Below the pieces are notes generated by a model. It did not search any database. It saw only the letters and a program-made list of their open reading frames with translations, and was not told the origin of the DNA. The translations under genes and the position numbers were made by a program. A stretch of DNA of 64,000 bases from Pantoea eucrina (GTDB taxonomy: Bacteria > Pseudomonadota > Gammaproteobacteria > Enterobacterales > Enterobacteriaceae), in NCBI RefSeq assembly GCF_002095385.1, contig NZ_MIPP01000007.1, positions 1 to 64,000 of the forward strand, read 5' to 3'. Below are positions 41,226-51,515 of this stretch, piece by piece (the stretch's first letter is position 1; every line of letters begins with the position of its first letter).

Positions 41226-43780
41226 TCAGTGCACCTGATAACGCGGCATAAAATCGGCGTTGTCGTTATCCGGCGGGGTCGGACAGAGCTGCGTCAGGGT
41301 CTGACTGCGGAACGGGATCACCTGAAAACGATCGCCGGTGTTCACGATTTGATAAAACTGCGGCAGATTGAAATTGATAAAGCTTGAGCCGTAGGTAAAG
41401 CGATCGTGTGATGAAGAGTAGAAACGGCTGACGTCGCGCACCAGCTCCTCTTTACTGCCTTCGCAGTGGTGGTAAATCTCCACGCGATTGCTCTCATCGA
41501 GAATATAGATGTTGAATCCGCGATCGTCGCTGGTGTCTTCAAAGAAGAACTGAATAATGCCTTCGCTGGCGTAGCCGTTTACCACCGGCGGCAGCGGAGT
41601 CTGGTTCGATTCCACCTTAATCGATAACCCATGCAGCTTGTTGTTGGAAATCGCGCCGTAAAACTCTACCGCGTTCTCCAGCTTCTGCACCGAGACGCTC
41701 ATGCGTTCAAAGAAGAGTCCCCAGGTCTGTCCCGCGACGCGAATCGCTTTGAAGCGGCCCGGCTCCTGCCGCGTACTCGACAGGCGCAGCTCAATGCACT
41801 CTGATACCAGCTGCTGTACCCGCGTGCGGATCAGGCCACGCAGATGCTGACTGTAGCAAAATACCTCAACCGTATCGGGCGGCGCCGCATCCTGATGCAT
41901 CTTGCCCAGAATGGTTTTCAGCGCGTCAATCATCGCCTGTTCACCGCTGAAATGCAGGGTACGTACTTCATTCCACGAGTTGCGGTAGAGCAGATCGACG
42001 CTGCCAATCAGGCACTGCTGCTGACCAAAGCTGAATACATCCAGCTTGCGGAAATCAAAGTGCACCACCTGGTTACGGAATGCCGCAGTGGGATCGTGCT
42101 CAAGATTGACAATAATCGCCAGATGGCGGATTTCGCACGGGCTGTAGAGCGCTTTTGGCGTAGGCGCCGGCAGGCGCAGCGGAAAGTGGCCGGAGACATC
42201 GCTGACCAGCTCCTGCAGACGCGCCAGGTCGCACAGCTCGTTACCTTTAATGTGCAGCCGCGTTTTCTGCGTCAGTAATCCGTTGAACCATGCCCACGCC
42301 ACCAACTTGTTCAGATAGCGGTTATATTCCAGCGGCTGATGGCTGATAATCGAACTCATATCCGGCGACTGATTATAGAGATACCAGCCTGGCCGGTTAG
42401 CGCGCCCGGCGGGCACGTGAATAAAGGTCAGATTCTCTTCTGACAGATCGGGTGATATTTGCGGGTTGACCAGCGTGACTTTACCCGGCAGCGCTTCAAA
42501 AGCGGCATACAGTTTACGCGTCAATACGCCGATATCCTGCGGGCTGGCACTGACGCTTAAATTGTTCCGGCGCGCAAAGCGGATCAGATTACGATAGCTC
42601 TGCATCATCGCATCCAGCAGCTCATTATGCGCCTCGCGCACGCGCTCGATCTTCCACTCCGCCCGATTATCCAGAACGGCGAGTTTCGCTTCGTCCCAGC
42701 CCCAGGCTTTTACCAGCTGTAGCAGGATTTCGCGCCGCCAGCCGTTGCGGGCGTGCTGATCGTCACCGGAAAGCTTCTCGCACACTTTCAGATAGAAACA
42801 GCGCCGCACCAGATCGAGGCGGGCGTGATCTTCCACACTGGTCAGATAGCGCGTGACCCGCTCCAGCATCATGCAGTAGGGATCCAGCCCGAAGCTGACG
42901 ATCTCGCCTTCATGCAGACGCTGTCTGATATCCATCGCCAGCAGCTGCGTATTCGGATACTCCCAGCTGTACGCTTCCAGCAGCAGCGTTTTCAGCACCG
43001 CTTTATAAGGGGAGTCGATACTTTTATAGAGCTGCCACAGGCTGGCGCCAAAATACTCTTCTGCCGACAGCGTACCGAGGCGCCTAAATCGAGCCATTCG
43101 TTCGGTGTCAGTACGCCCTGTGAATAGAGCGACATGACGTAATCGTCATAGTGATGCTCTTCCTCATTCGGCACCATATTCCACAGGATGCGCTTACCCG
43201 CCATACGCACCGCCGTGCGATAGAACTCATCAAGCAGCAAAATATGCTGGGTCGATCCGCAATCCTCACCGCCGAGGCTGCCGCTCTCGTTGTGACGAAA
43301 ACGGTTTTCATCAATAAGGAAAAAGCTGACTTCCACACCCATTGACACACACCACTTCTGTAACAGCGTACACTTACGCTGCAGGGCCAGACGCTCTTCG
43401 TTATCAAGCCAGGAGTGGTGGCACACCCAGATATCCAGATCGGATGCGCTGTTCTGCCCGACCGACGAGGTGCTGCCCATCGAGTAGATAGCGGTAATTG
43501 GCCGTTCGCCCCCGGCCGCTGGCGTCAGGTCTGCCGCCGGTTTGCCGGTAACGGTATGCAGCAGCTGCTGTTGCTGTTCATCAGGCGTGAAGAAGCAGAC
43601 GCCGTGTGGAACGTTACCTTCGAGGTAACCCGGCATCAGAGGATGATGATAGTGCAATAATGTTGGCAGCAGACTGTAGACGTGCTGGAAAGCAGGCCCC
43701 ATGGCAGCCAGCGCGCGATCTACGCGCAGCTGGTTAATCGCATCCAGTCTCTGTTTAAGTGTCTCAATGTAGAGGTACAA
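41226..43780 (-). pseudogene. cyaA: Adenylate cyclase CyaA, reading frame broken by a one-base deletion
   Basis: CyaA is the class I adenylate cyclase that makes cAMP for CRP. From the TTG start at 43780 (E. coli also uses TTG) the catalytic domain is intact, with [20 protein letters not shown] and [19 protein letters not shown]. After NEWLDLG the frame is lost near 43079-43083 and resumes as [15 protein letters not shown], continuing to a normal regulatory domain. A single inserted G would give GGC-GGC-CTC and a product of 851 residues (E. coli 848). A CRP site lies upstream. Sequencing error is plausible; a real mutation would remove the C-terminal glucose-responsive half. Confidence 0.88.
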
Positions 43781-43871
43781 GACGTTTCGCCTGATTGTCC
43801 CAGTGTTAAGCACCCTGCTTCCAGCGTTTGCCATTTTAATAATGAGGTATGCAGGCAAATTATTGCTGGAA

Positions 43872-43887
43872 ACGTGATCAATCTAAC
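43872..43887. promoter_or_regulatory. CRP site in the cyaA upstream region
   Basis: On the cyaA strand TGTTA-GATTGA-TCACG matches the CRP consensus at 8 of 10 positions, and its context resembles the known CRP site of E. coli cyaA (TGTTAAATTGATCACG). It would mediate repression of cyaA by cAMP-CRP. The rest of the 308-base gap to hemC holds no further gene; CCTATC-GAT-GATAGG at 44042-44056 is a short inverted repeat before hemC. Confidence 0.75.
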
Positions 43888-44088
43888 ACCAGAAGGATTG
43901 ACCGTAAAGAAAGTTGCGCTACATGACAGTTTAGCATCTGCCGCAGAGCAACCCGCTTTTTTTGCGCCACGCCTGCTGAGGTATGGCGAGCCACAAATGA
44001 ATAGTGCGGCCTTTTCAATCCGTTGAAACTGACAGCATTCCCCTATCGATGATAGGATAATCGATGAACGATCAAAATGGTTAACGGT

Positions 44089-45030
44089 ATGTTAAACAAA
44101 ATTTTCAGAATTGCTACCCGTCAAAGTCCTCTCGCACTCTGGCAGGCACAATATGTTCAGCAGCGCCTGATGGCAGCCCATCCGGGCCTGCAGGTAGAGC
44201 TGGTGCCGATGGTGACCAAAGGCGATGTTATTCTCGATACCCCGCTGGCAAAAGTGGGCGGCAAGGGTTTGTTCGTTAAAGAACTGGAACAGGCCATGCT
44301 GGAGAATCGCGCCGATCTGGCGGTGCATTCCATGAAAGATGTGCCGGTTAACTTTCCGGAAGGCCTGGGTCTGGTGACTATCTGCGAACGTGAAGATCCA
44401 CGCGACGCCTTTGTCTCTAATCACTATAACGCTATCGATGAGCTGCCTCAGGGTGCAGTAGTTGGCACCTCCAGCCTGCGCCGCCAGTGTCAGCTGAGCG
44501 CACGCCGGCCTGACCTGATTATCCGTTCGCTGCGCGGCAATGTCGGCACCCGTCTCGGCAAGCTTGATGCGGGTGAATATGATGCCATTATTCTGGCCGC
44601 TGCCGGTCTGAAACGCCTTGGGCTGGAAGATCGCATTCGTCAGGCACTGCCTGCAGAGCTTTCACTGCCCGCCGTGGGACAGGGTGCCGTAGGCATTGAG
44701 TGCCGGCTTGATGACAGCGCATTAATTACGCTGCTGCAGGCGCTGAACCACAGTGAGACAGCAGTATGCGTGCGCGCTGAGCGCGCCATGAATACCCGGC
44801 TTGAGGGTGGATGTCAGGTGCCGATCGGCAGTTTTGCCGTACTGGAAGATGACCAGCTCTGGCTGCGCGGTCTGGTCGGTGCGCCCGACGGCAGCCAGAT
44901 GGTAACCGGTGAACGCCGTGGCCCGCGTGAGCAGGCGGAGCAGATGGGCATTTCGCTGGCTGAAGAGCTGCTGAATAAGGGCGCGCGCGAAATTCTGCAT
45001 GAGGTCTATCAGGGACAGCCGCCGGTATGA
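44089..45030 (+). CDS. hemC: Hydroxymethylbilane synthase (porphobilinogen deaminase)
   Basis: HemC joins four porphobilinogen units into hydroxymethylbilane. The 313 residues equal E. coli HemC. The dipyrromethane cofactor is attached to the Cys in [10 protein letters not shown]; substrate-binding Arg residues are in [10 protein letters not shown] and [14 protein letters not shown] chose the ATG at 44089 ([18 protein letters not shown]) over one 12 bases upstream. It is divergent from cyaA and its stop overlaps the hemD start by four bases. Confidence 0.95.
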   Translation: MLNKIFRIATRQSPLALWQAQYVQQRLMAAHPGLQVELVPMVTKGDVILDTPLAKVGGKGLFVKELEQAMLENRADLAVHSMKDVPVNFPEGLGLVTICEREDPRDAFVSNHYNAIDELPQGAVVGTSSLRRQCQLSARRPDLIIRSLRGNVGTRLGKLDAGEYDAIILAAAGLKRLGLEDRIRQALPAELSLPAVGQGAVGIECRLDDSALITLLQALNHSETAVCVRAERAMNTRLEGGCQVPIGSFAVLEDDQLWLRGLVGAPDGSQMVTGERRGPREQAEQMGISLAEELLNKGAREILHEVYQGQPPV

Positions 45031-45767
45031 CTATTCTTGTGACCCGTCCGGAACCGGCTGCCAGCGAGCTGGTTGCGCGCCTGCGCAGCCTGGGCAAGCT
45101 GGCGTGGGCGTTTCCGCTGATTGAATTTACGCCGGGTCGCGATTTAGCACAGTTACCGCAACAGCTGACGGCGCTGCGGCCGGGCGATCTGGTGTTTCTG
45201 CTGTCACAGCAGGTAGTGAATTTCGCCCATCCGGCGCTGCAGCACAGCCAGACAACCTGGCCCGCTGCCGCTGACTACTATGCGATTGGTCGCTCAACCG
45301 CGCTGGCGCTGCATACCGTCACAAATCTCAAAGTAGACTATCCTCATGCGCGGGAGACCAGCGAAGAGCTGGTTCGCCTGCAGCGCCTGCAGCAGGTCAG
45401 CGGCAAGCGCGCGCTGATCCTGCGCGGCACTCCCGGTCGGGAATTATTAGCGGAAACTCTCATCGAACGTGGCGCAGAAGTGCAATACTGTGAGTGCTAT
45501 CAGCGCAATGAGAAGCACTACGACGGCGCTATTGAGGGTCGGCGCTGGCGCGACCGCGGGATTACCACGCTGGTGGTGACCAGCGGTGAAATGTTAAAAC
45601 AACTCCATGCACTGTTTCCGCCAATCGATCGGCGGGAGTGGTTACTGCACTGTCGACTGGTGGTCGTCAGTGAACGTTTGGCTACCCAGGCCGCTGAAGC
45701 GGGCTGGCAGGAGATAGACGTAGCCGATGGTGCCGATAACGACGCGCTGCTGCGTGCGTTACGCTGA
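45027..45767 (+). CDS. hemD: Uroporphyrinogen-III synthase
   Basis: HemD closes and inverts ring D of hydroxymethylbilane to make uroporphyrinogen III. The 246-residue protein matches the family at the start ([19 protein letters not shown]) and in [22 protein letters not shown] and [11 protein letters not shown]. coli HemD has 246 residues. It overlaps hemC and is followed by hemX after 23 bases. Confidence 0.94.
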   Translation: MTILVTRPEPAASELVARLRSLGKLAWAFPLIEFTPGRDLAQLPQQLTALRPGDLVFLLSQQVVNFAHPALQHSQTTWPAAADYYAIGRSTALALHTVTNLKVDYPHARETSEELVRLQRLQQVSGKRALILRGTPGRELLAETLIERGAEVQYCECYQRNEKHYDGAIEGRRWRDRGITTLVVTSGEMLKQLHALFPPIDRREWLLHCRLVVVSERLATQAAEAGWQEIDVADGADNDALLRALR

Positions 45768-45790
45768 ACTTAACAATGGGATGAGCCACA

Positions 45791-46921
45791 ATGACGGAAC
45801 ACAAAGCTTCCTCCGCCATGGTTGAAGAAACTACCCCAGCGGACACTTCCCCGACGCCAGAAAACCAGCCGCCACGCGAAAAACAGCGCGATGGCCGGGT
45901 ATTAAGCGCCGTGGCAATTGTGATTGCGCTGGCGATTGGCGCAGGCCTTTACCTCAACGGGAAACATCAGGCCGATGTACAGGCTCAGACTAACCAGCAG
46001 CTCAGCGAGCAGCTCAGCGCGCTGCAGCAGCAGCTTGGCAGCGACAAACGCCAGCTGACGCAGCAGCTGACTGATGCGGGCACTGCTCTGCAGGAAGCGC
46101 GCGCTAAGCAGGATAACAGCGCAAAAGAGCTGGAGACGCTGCGTGAAAAAGTCGCCACTATCTCCGGTAATGACACCCGCACCTGGCTGCTGGCGCAGGC
46201 TGACTATCTGGTAAAACTGGCGGGCCGCAAACTCTGGAGCGATCAGGATGTCACCACGGCCGCTGCGCTGCTGAAAAGCGCCGATACCAGTCTGGCTGAG
46301 ATGAACGATCCCAGCATGACCAACGTCCGCCGGGCGCTGACGCAGGATATCAGCTCACTTTCGGCCGTCAGCCAGGTCGACTACGACGGCATCATCCTCA
46401 AGCTGAATCAGCTCTCTAACGGCGTAGACAATCTGCGCCTGGCGGACAACGACAACGACGATGCGCCAATGGATAGCGACGGTGGCGAACTCTCCGGCTC
46501 GCTGCACGAATGGCGGCAGAATCTGGTGAAGAGCTGGCATAATTTTATGGATGATTTCATTACCATCCGCCGCCGTGATAATACCGCTCAGCCGCTTCTG
46601 GCGCCTAATCAGGACGTCTATCTGCGTGAAAATATCCGCTCCCGTCTGCTGGTGGCTGCGCAGGCGGTGCCGCGTCATCAGGAGGAGATCTATAAACAGT
46701 CGCTGGATGCGGTATCGAGCTGGGTACGCGCCTGGTATGACACCAACGATGCGGCGACCCGGGCGTTTCTTGCACAGCTGGATGAGCTGAGCCAGCAGAC
46801 CATCTCAATGGATGTGCCGGATTCGCTGGAAAGTCAGCCGCTGCTGGAAAAACTGATGCAAACGCGCGTGCGCAATCTGCTGGCGCAGCCATCGGTTGCG
46901 GCTGAACAACAGGGAGGCTGA
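45791..46921 (+). CDS. hemX: HemX family membrane protein
   Basis: HemX is an inner-membrane protein of uncertain role in the haem operon. The 376 residues comprise a Pro-rich cytoplasmic tail (about 1-35), one membrane helix ([19 protein letters not shown], about 38-56), and a Gln/Leu-rich coiled coil (about 60-120) before a helical periplasmic domain. E. coli HemX has 393. Its stop is two bases before hemY. Confidence 0.92.
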   Translation: MTEHKASSAMVEETTPADTSPTPENQPPREKQRDGRVLSAVAIVIALAIGAGLYLNGKHQADVQAQTNQQLSEQLSALQQQLGSDKRQLTQQLTDAGTALQEARAKQDNSAKELETLREKVATISGNDTRTWLLAQADYLVKLAGRKLWSDQDVTTAAALLKSADTSLAEMNDPSMTNVRRALTQDISSLSAVSQVDYDGIILKLNQLSNGVDNLRLADNDNDDAPMDSDGGELSGSLHEWRQNLVKSWHNFMDDFITIRRRDNTAQPLLAPNQDVYLRENIRSRLLVAAQAVPRHQEEIYKQSLDAVSSWVRAWYDTNDAATRAFLAQLDELSQQTISMDVPDSLESQPLLEKLMQTRVRNLLAQPSVAAEQQGG

Positions 46922-46923
46922 CC

Positions 46924-48120
46924 ATGCTAAAAGTACTGGTACTTTTCCTGCTGTTGCTGGCTGGCGTCGTGCTGGGCCCGATGGTAGCCGGGCATCAGGG
47001 TTATGTGCTGATCCAGACTGATAACTGGAATATTGAGACCAGCGTGACCGGGCTGGGGATCATCCTGGTCCTGAGCCTGCTGGTGATTCTGCTGGCAGAG
47101 TGGATCCTGCGTCGTCTGTTCCGCACCGGCGTCCGTACGCGCGGCTGGTTCACCGGCCGCAAACGTCGCAGCGCGCAGCGTCATACGCAGCATGCGCTGA
47201 TGAAGCTGGCTGAAGGTGACTATCAGCAGGCAGAGAAGCTGCTGGCGAAGAATGCCGATCACGCCGATCAGCCGGTAGCAAACTATCTGCTTGCGGCTGA
47301 AGCGGCGCAGCAGCGCGGCGATGAAACCCGTGCTAATCAGCATCTGGAACGCGCTTCTGAACTGGCAGAGAACAATACTATCCCGGTGGAGATCACCCGG
47401 GTCCGGCTGCAGCTGGCGCGCAACGAAGATCATGCGGCGCGTCACGGTGTTGACCGTCTGCTGGAAGTTGCGCCGCGCCATCCGGAAGTGCTGCGTCTGG
47501 CGGAGCAGGCCTATATTCGTACCGGTGCCTGGGGTGCCCTGCTGGATATTCTGCCGGCGATGCAAAAGGCCAAAATTAACGATGATGCGCAGCGTCATGC
47601 GCTGCAGCAGCAGGCGTGGCTGGGGCTGATGAACCAGGCGATGGCCGATCAGGGTAGTGAGGGTCTGAAGCGCTGGTGGCAGAGTCAGAGCCGCAAGACG
47701 CGGCAGGAGACTGCGCTGCAGGTGGCCATGAGTGAGCATCTGATCGAGTGCAACGATCCCGACACGGCTCAGGATATCGTGCTGGACGGTCTGAAAAAGC
47801 AGTATGACGATCGGCTGGTGCTGCTGATGCCGCGCATTAAAAGCGGCAATCCTGATGCGCTGGAGAAAGCGCTGCGTCAGCAGATCAAACAGCATGGGGC
47901 AACGCCACTGCTGCACAGCACGCTGGGGCAGCTGCTGATGCGCCACGGCGAATGGCAACAGGCCGCCGATGCGTTTGAGCAGGCGCTGGCGCAGCGTCCT
48001 GATGCGTTTGATTATGCCTGGCTGGCGGATGTCTACGATCGCCTGCAGCGTCCGGAGGATGCGGCCAGCATGCGCCGCGAGGGCCTGCTGCTGACGCTGA
48101 AGAACAATCCGGCAACCTGA
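46924..48120 (+). CDS. hemY: HemY protein (membrane-anchored TPR protein of the haem operon)
   Basis: HemY of Enterobacterales is an inner-membrane protein with two N-terminal helices (MLKVLVLFLLLLAGVVLGPM and LGIILVLSLLVILLAEWIL) and a cytoplasmic TPR array, including AEGDYQQAEKLLAKNA and HGEWQQAADAFEQALAQRPD. The 398 residues equal E. coli HemY. It is unrelated to the Bacillus oxidase of the same name. A strong terminator follows 20 bases downstream. Confidence 0.94.
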   Translation: MLKVLVLFLLLLAGVVLGPMVAGHQGYVLIQTDNWNIETSVTGLGIILVLSLLVILLAEWILRRLFRTGVRTRGWFTGRKRRSAQRHTQHALMKLAEGDYQQAEKLLAKNADHADQPVANYLLAAEAAQQRGDETRANQHLERASELAENNTIPVEITRVRLQLARNEDHAARHGVDRLLEVAPRHPEVLRLAEQAYIRTGAWGALLDILPAMQKAKINDDAQRHALQQQAWLGLMNQAMADQGSEGLKRWWQSQSRKTRQETALQVAMSEHLIECNDPDTAQDIVLDGLKKQYDDRLVLLMPRIKSGNPDALEKALRQQIKQHGATPLLHSTLGQLLMRHGEWQQAADAFEQALAQRPDAFDYAWLADVYDRLQRPEDAASMRREGLLLTLKNNPAT

Positions 48121-48140
48121 TTTATGCTTGTTGTTTGTCT

Positions 48141-48165
48141 GCCGGGCTTGTCCCGGCTTTTTTTT
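48141..48165 (+). terminator. Terminator of hemCDXY
   Basis: GCCGGG-CTTGT-CCCGGC is a 6-bp GC stem followed by eight T. Confidence 0.92.
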
Positions 48166-48198
48166 GCCTGAACCGTGCCATCCCCGCCGTAAGCAGAT

Positions 48199-48395
48199 AA
48201 AAAAACACCTGCCAGAAGCAGGTGTAAGATCAGGTCGTAAGACAACTGATGGTATCCGACTCAACGTAATGTCCGTCTAACTACAGTAGCGCACAGCGTT
48301 ACTGCCAGGCTGGACAACGGATACCGTAAGGGGCTCTGCATCATTCCCAGGTTTATGTCGCCTGAGCGGACATAAGAGGTGGAATGAGCATCTAC
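48199..48395 (-). ncRNA. glmZ: Small RNA GlmZ
   Basis: GlmZ base-pairs with glmS mRNA, helped by Hfq, to activate glucosamine-6-phosphate synthase; RapZ and RNase E process it and GlmY protects it. On the minus strand the transcript begins GTAGATGCTCATTCCACC, as in E. coli GlmZ, and contains the conserved GCAGAGCC, ACGTTGAGT and TTGTCTTACGACCTG segments. It ends in its own terminator (ACACCTGC-TTCTG-GCAGGTGT plus seven T). About 197 nucleotides (E. coli about 207). The hemY-proximal position is also as in E. coli. Confidence 0.88.
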
Positions 48396-48407
48396 GACAG
48401 GAAGTAT

Positions 48408-48423
48408 TGCACAAGATGTGCCA
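48408..48423 (-). promoter_or_regulatory. Sigma-54 promoter of glmZ
   Basis: On the minus strand TGGCAC-ATCTT-GTGCA matches the sigma-54 consensus TGGCAC-N5-TTGCA at all but one position, with the required ten-base GG-to-GC spacing. It ends 12 bases before the GlmZ 5' end. Confidence 0.82.
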
Positions 48424-48529
48424 GATTGGCATTTTTCTTAAAAAGCTTTTCTGGTTCAGGGAGTTAACGCTGCTGTTCTCTTATCTGAAAAGCGACATGC
48501 CGCAGGCAGTATGCGATTGCGGTCATTTC

Positions 48530-48547
48530 CGTCGCAAAACAGCGACA
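48530..48547. promoter_or_regulatory. GlrR-like activator site 2 upstream of glmZ
   Basis: CGTC-GCAAAACAGC-GACA matches the GlrR (QseF) site TGTC-N10-GACA with one mismatch. A further half-site GACA is at 48494-48497. Confidence 0.65.
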
Positions 48548-48592
48548 AATAGATCTCTTATGGAATAAATTCAATCTATTCAAAGCGTTATT

Positions 48593-48610
48593 TGTCGCAA
48601 AAATACGACA
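48593..48610. promoter_or_regulatory. GlrR-like activator site 1 upstream of glmZ
   Basis: TGTC-GCAAAAATAC-GACA is an exact match to TGTC-N10-GACA, about 180 bases upstream of the sigma-54 promoter, the usual range for an enhancer-binding protein. The sequence between sites and promoter is AT-rich and could bend with IHF. Confidence 0.72.
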
Positions 48611-48644
48611 AAAACTGTAGCGGTCGCATTGCGGGTTTAAACCA

Positions 48645-48731
48645 GGGCGCCATTAATGGCGCCCCTACGGTTTGGTGGGGGCCGCGCATCGTATCGCGGA
48701 TTTTTTTGCAGGGGTCGCATTTATGCGACCC
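48645..48731. repeat. Paired palindromic interspersed repeat, copy B
   Basis: GGGCGCCATTAATGGCGCCC (48645-48664) is a perfect palindrome; GGGTCGCAT-TT-ATGCGACCC (48712-48731) is a second one. The order and flanks (AACCAGGGCGCC..., ...CCCTGG) repeat the element at 34037-34090, but the joining segment is longer and diverged. It lies between the glmZ control region and the tRNA terminator. Confidence 0.78.
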
Positions 48732-48754
48732 TGGCCGCAGATTACACGCAAACG

Positions 48755-48780
48755 AAAAAAGCCTGCTTTTTCAAGCAGGC
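48755..48780 (-). terminator. Terminator of the tRNA operon
   Basis: On the minus strand GCCTGCT-TGAAAA-AGCAGGC is a 7-bp stem followed by six T, ten bases after the proM 3' end. Confidence 0.88.
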
Positions 48781-48790
48781 TTTTCGAATA

Positions 48791-48867
48791 TGGTCGGCGA
48801 GAGAGGATTCGAACCTCCGACCCACTGGTCCCAAACCAGTTGCGCTACCAAGCTGCGCTACTCGCCG
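48791..48867 (-). tRNA. proM: tRNA-Pro (UGG)
   Basis: A 77-base gene with encoded CCA. The acceptor stem starts CGGCGAG, the anticodon loop is TTTGGGA (anticodon TGG) and the T arm is GGTTCGAATCC. Same sequence as E. coli proM as far as I can recall. Confidence 0.97.
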
Positions 48868-48904
48868 ATTTTTTACTTCTTTACTTCTTTACTAAAATTC
48901 TGCC

Positions 48905-48991
48905 TGGTGCGAAGAGAGGGACTTGAACCCTCACGTCCGTAAGAACACTAACACCTGAAGCTAGCGCGTCTACCAATTCCGCCACCTTCGC
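48905..48991 (-). tRNA. leuT: tRNA-Leu (CAG)
   Basis: An 87-base class II tRNA with a long variable arm and encoded CCA. The acceptor stem starts GCGAAGG, the anticodon is CAG within CTTCAGG. Confidence 0.97.
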
Positions 48992-49007
48992 ATGTCCCAG
49001 CAAAATC

Positions 49008-49084
49008 TGGGGTGGCTAATGGGACTCGAACCCACGACAACTGGAATCACAATCCAGGGCTCTACCAACTGAGCTATAGCCACC
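49008..49084 (-). tRNA. hisR: tRNA-His (GUG)
   Basis: A 77-base gene with the extra 5' G typical of tRNA-His and encoded CCA. The acceptor stem starts GGTGGCTA, the anticodon is GTG in GATTGTGAT. Confidence 0.97.
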
Positions 49085-49173
49085 ATAATTCTGGTGCGTA
49101 AGCTGTTACGCTTACTATTCACTGCATAACGCGGTTAAACCCAACCACCGAAGCTCTTGCGCCCAAAAGAAAA

Positions 49174-49250
<77 letters not shown>

Positions 49251-49271
49251 GTAGCGCCGTTGCGGATGGGC

Positions 49272-49300
49272 ATACTACGTATTTGGCTTCACCCTGTCCA
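49272..49300 (-). promoter_or_regulatory. Promoter of the tRNA operon
   Basis: On the minus strand TGGACA (49300-49295), a 17-bp spacer and TAGTAT (49277-49272) are followed by the GC-rich discriminator GCCC, typical of stringently controlled stable-RNA promoters. Confidence 0.8.
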
Positions 49301-49408
49301 GTGCTTTTTAAAGAAAAAAACGCGTTTGGTTATGCTTTGTGCATTCCGTCGATAAATAGCGCAATTTCACGCTTATAAGCTAAAAAATTGCTGGATTAAT
49401 CAGCAGCC

Positions 49409-50152
49409 TCAGAGATCGCCCCTCCAGTGATAGCGCAAATATTTCAGCAGCTTTAACTGCCGGCGCCAGCGTGAAGGCTGCCGGATCAGCCGATAGAGCC
49501 ACTCCAGCCCCAGACGCTGCCAGAGACGCGGTGCACGGGTAACGTTGCCGGTAAAAACATCATAGGTACCGCCTACTCCCATATAGAGTGCGTCGGGCCA
49601 GTGCTGGCGGCAGTCACGCATCAGAAGCTCCTGACGTGGTGAACCCTGCGCTACGGTAACGATTTTTGCGCCGCTCGCAGCGATACGTGCAAACAGCGCC
49701 TCGCGGTCAGCCGGGGCAAAATAGCCGTTCTGGCTGCCGACAATATTTACGTTCCACTGACGCTGCAGTTTGTCGCAGGTCTCCTGCAGTACCTGCTCGC
49801 GGCCGCCAATTAAAAATACCGGAATCCCGGTGCGTCCGGCGCGCTCCATCAGCGCCTCCCACAGATCGGCACCGGCAATGCGGCTGACCTGCAGCTGCGG
49901 ATACTTTTTGCGCAGCGAGCGGACAATACTGATGCCATCCGGATATTTAAACTCAGCTTCGCTAATCAGAGCGCGCAGCTGCGCATCTTCTTCCAGCGTC
50001 AGCATCTTTTCAGCATTGATGGCAATCAGCGTACCGCGCCGGGGCGTGTTATCAGGCAGCAGAAAGCTGACAAAGCTCTCCATATCGTTAAACGCGTGCA
50101 GATCAACGCCGCGTATCGCGTAATGCGGCTCAGTGGTCGTCATGGTTTTCAT
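49409..50152 (-). CDS. wecG: UDP-N-acetyl-D-mannosaminuronic acid transferase
   Basis: WecG (RffM) adds ManNAcA to lipid I to make ECA lipid II; it is a GT26-family enzyme. The core is [59 protein letters not shown] and [15 protein letters not shown]. The ATG at 50152 gives 247 residues (E. coli 246); an ATG at 50143 is possible. It is the last ECA gene and lies next to the tRNA promoter, with no yifK between. Confidence 0.95.
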   Translation of the reverse strand: MKTMTTTEPHYAIRGVDLHAFNDMESFVSFLLPDNTPRRGTLIAINAEKMLTLEEDAQLRALISEAEFKYPDGISIVRSLRKKYPQLQVSRIAGADLWEALMERAGRTGIPVFLIGGREQVLQETCDKLQRQWNVNIVGSQNGYFAPADREALFARIAASGAKIVTVAQGSPRQELLMRDCRQHWPDALYMGVGGTYDVFTGNVTRAPRLWQRLGLEWLYRLIRQPSRWRRQLKLLKYLRYHWRGDL

Positions 50153-50171
50153 CTTCCGTTTTGCCCGGTGA

Positions 50172-51515
50172 TCAGGAGGAGCCGCGCAGCGCCTGAACAC
50201 GACGCGGACGAATAAGCCCTGCGCGCGCCAGCAGCCAGCTGAGCAGCTTTGCCAGGCCTGTACAGGCGGCAAAAATGATGCAGAAAAACACCACGCGCGA
50301 GCCGAATGCGTCCAGCCCCTCGCGAGCGAGAACGATCATGTTAAACACCGCACCGAAGCAGAAACTCTGCAGCACCGCGCCGCTATAGCGGTTGTCGCTG
50401 TCACGTCCCTGCGTATAAAGCGCGTCAAAGCCTTTCATCAGGAGGCCCACCGCTACCGCACCCAGCGGAATAAACAGCACGCCACCCATGATCAGCAGCG
50501 AACCGATCAGCGTCGGCGAAATGGCCAGGCCGGAGTGGTTATTCAGCACTTCCCAGGTAAAGTAGTTAGCGCTGTTCAGGATCGCAGAGGGACGATCGGG
50601 CCACAGCCAGCCCGGAATAAAGACATAAAAGTCGCGCCAGAGCGGCGCCAGCCCCTGAAAATCGATTTTGTCATAGTTCTGCAGCAGCAGCGCCAGGTTC
50701 TCCCACGGCGAGAACGTATCCCGCGTCAGGTAGAGAAACGTATAAAAGGCCTCTGCCCCGGCCACATCCAGGTTGTAGCGCCGCAGCGCCAGCCAGAACA
50801 TACCGCAGATCGCCATCGCGCCTGCCCCTGCCAGCATCCAGAGCGTGATCCAGCCGCGCGTAATACCAATAAACAGAAACAGCGCAAAGGCGATGATGAT
50901 GTTCGCGCGCGTACCGCCCACCAGCGCATAGGTCAGCAAGCCAAACGCCACCGTTACCAGCAGAAACAGCAGCCACTGCCGCTGTGTCGGATGCAGAAAA
51001 TAGCGGATCAGCATCGCCGGAATAAAGAAATAGAAGAAGCGCTTGAGCGCCACGCCAGAAACCTCACTCGAGAAAATCTGGTTATAGGCCGAGAGCCGGA
51101 ACAGCAGCAGCCCGTTGTGCATGAAAAACACGGTCACCGTGCCAATCGCCACCAGCGCCAGCAGCAGGCAGGTGAGATGCGTCTCCACCCGATCCATTAC
51201 CAGCCACGGCTTGCGCGGCGCGGCGCTGGCCGGTCGCAGCCGGACTTTATAACTGACGTAGTAAATAGCGTAGAAGCTGGTGGCTGCCAGCAGCGCCTGC
51301 AGCAGAAAGGCGGGCGGTACCACGGCCACATCAAAGCGGAATACCAGTACGCTGGTCAGCGGAAAACCAAAGTAGAAGGTCAGCAGAAACAGCAGCGTAA
51401 AGAAGAGATGAAAGTTAAAGCGCACGCGCCTGAACTCACGCCAGGTCAGCGTCAGGATAAAGCCCAGCGAGCAGAGATAAACCACCAGCAGACCACTAAA
51501 CTGCAGCAGACTCAT
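50172..51515 (-). CDS. wzyE: ECA polymerase WzyE
   Basis: WzyE polymerises ECA trisaccharide repeats on the periplasmic side of the inner membrane. The 447-residue protein (E. coli 450) is highly hydrophobic with about eleven helices and the conserved periplasmic block [20 protein letters not shown] plus [19 protein letters not shown]. Its ATG overlaps the wecF stop by four bases. Confidence 0.93.
   Translation of the reverse strand: MSLLQFSGLLVVYLCSLGFILTLTWREFRRVRFNFHLFFTLLFLLTFYFGFPLTSVLVFRFDVAVVPPAFLLQALLAATSFYAIYYVSYKVRLRPASAAPRKPWLVMDRVETHLTCLLLALVAIGTVTVFFMHNGLLLFRLSAYNQIFSSEVSGVALKRFFYFFIPAMLIRYFLHPTQRQWLLFLLVTVAFGLLTYALVGGTRANIIIAFALFLFIGITRGWITLWMLAGAGAMAICGMFWLALRRYNLDVAGAEAFYTFLYLTRDTFSPWENLALLLQNYDKIDFQGLAPLWRDFYVFIPGWLWPDRPSAILNSANYFTWEVLNNHSGLAISPTLIGSLLIMGGVLFIPLGAVAVGLLMKGFDALYTQGRDSDNRYSGAVLQSFCFGAVFNMIVLAREGLDAFGSRVVFFCIIFAACTGLAKLLSWLLARAGLIRPRRVQALRGSS

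Noticed and set aside
48205-48225. The ACACCTGC hairpin as a second hemY terminator.
   Set aside because: The T run is on the minus strand; it is the GlmZ terminator.
46927-48264. A 445-codon open frame antisense to hemY.
   Set aside because: It mirrors a well-supported gene, its product is low-complexity Arg/Gln/His-rich, and long antisense frames arise from the GC-rich third codon positions here.
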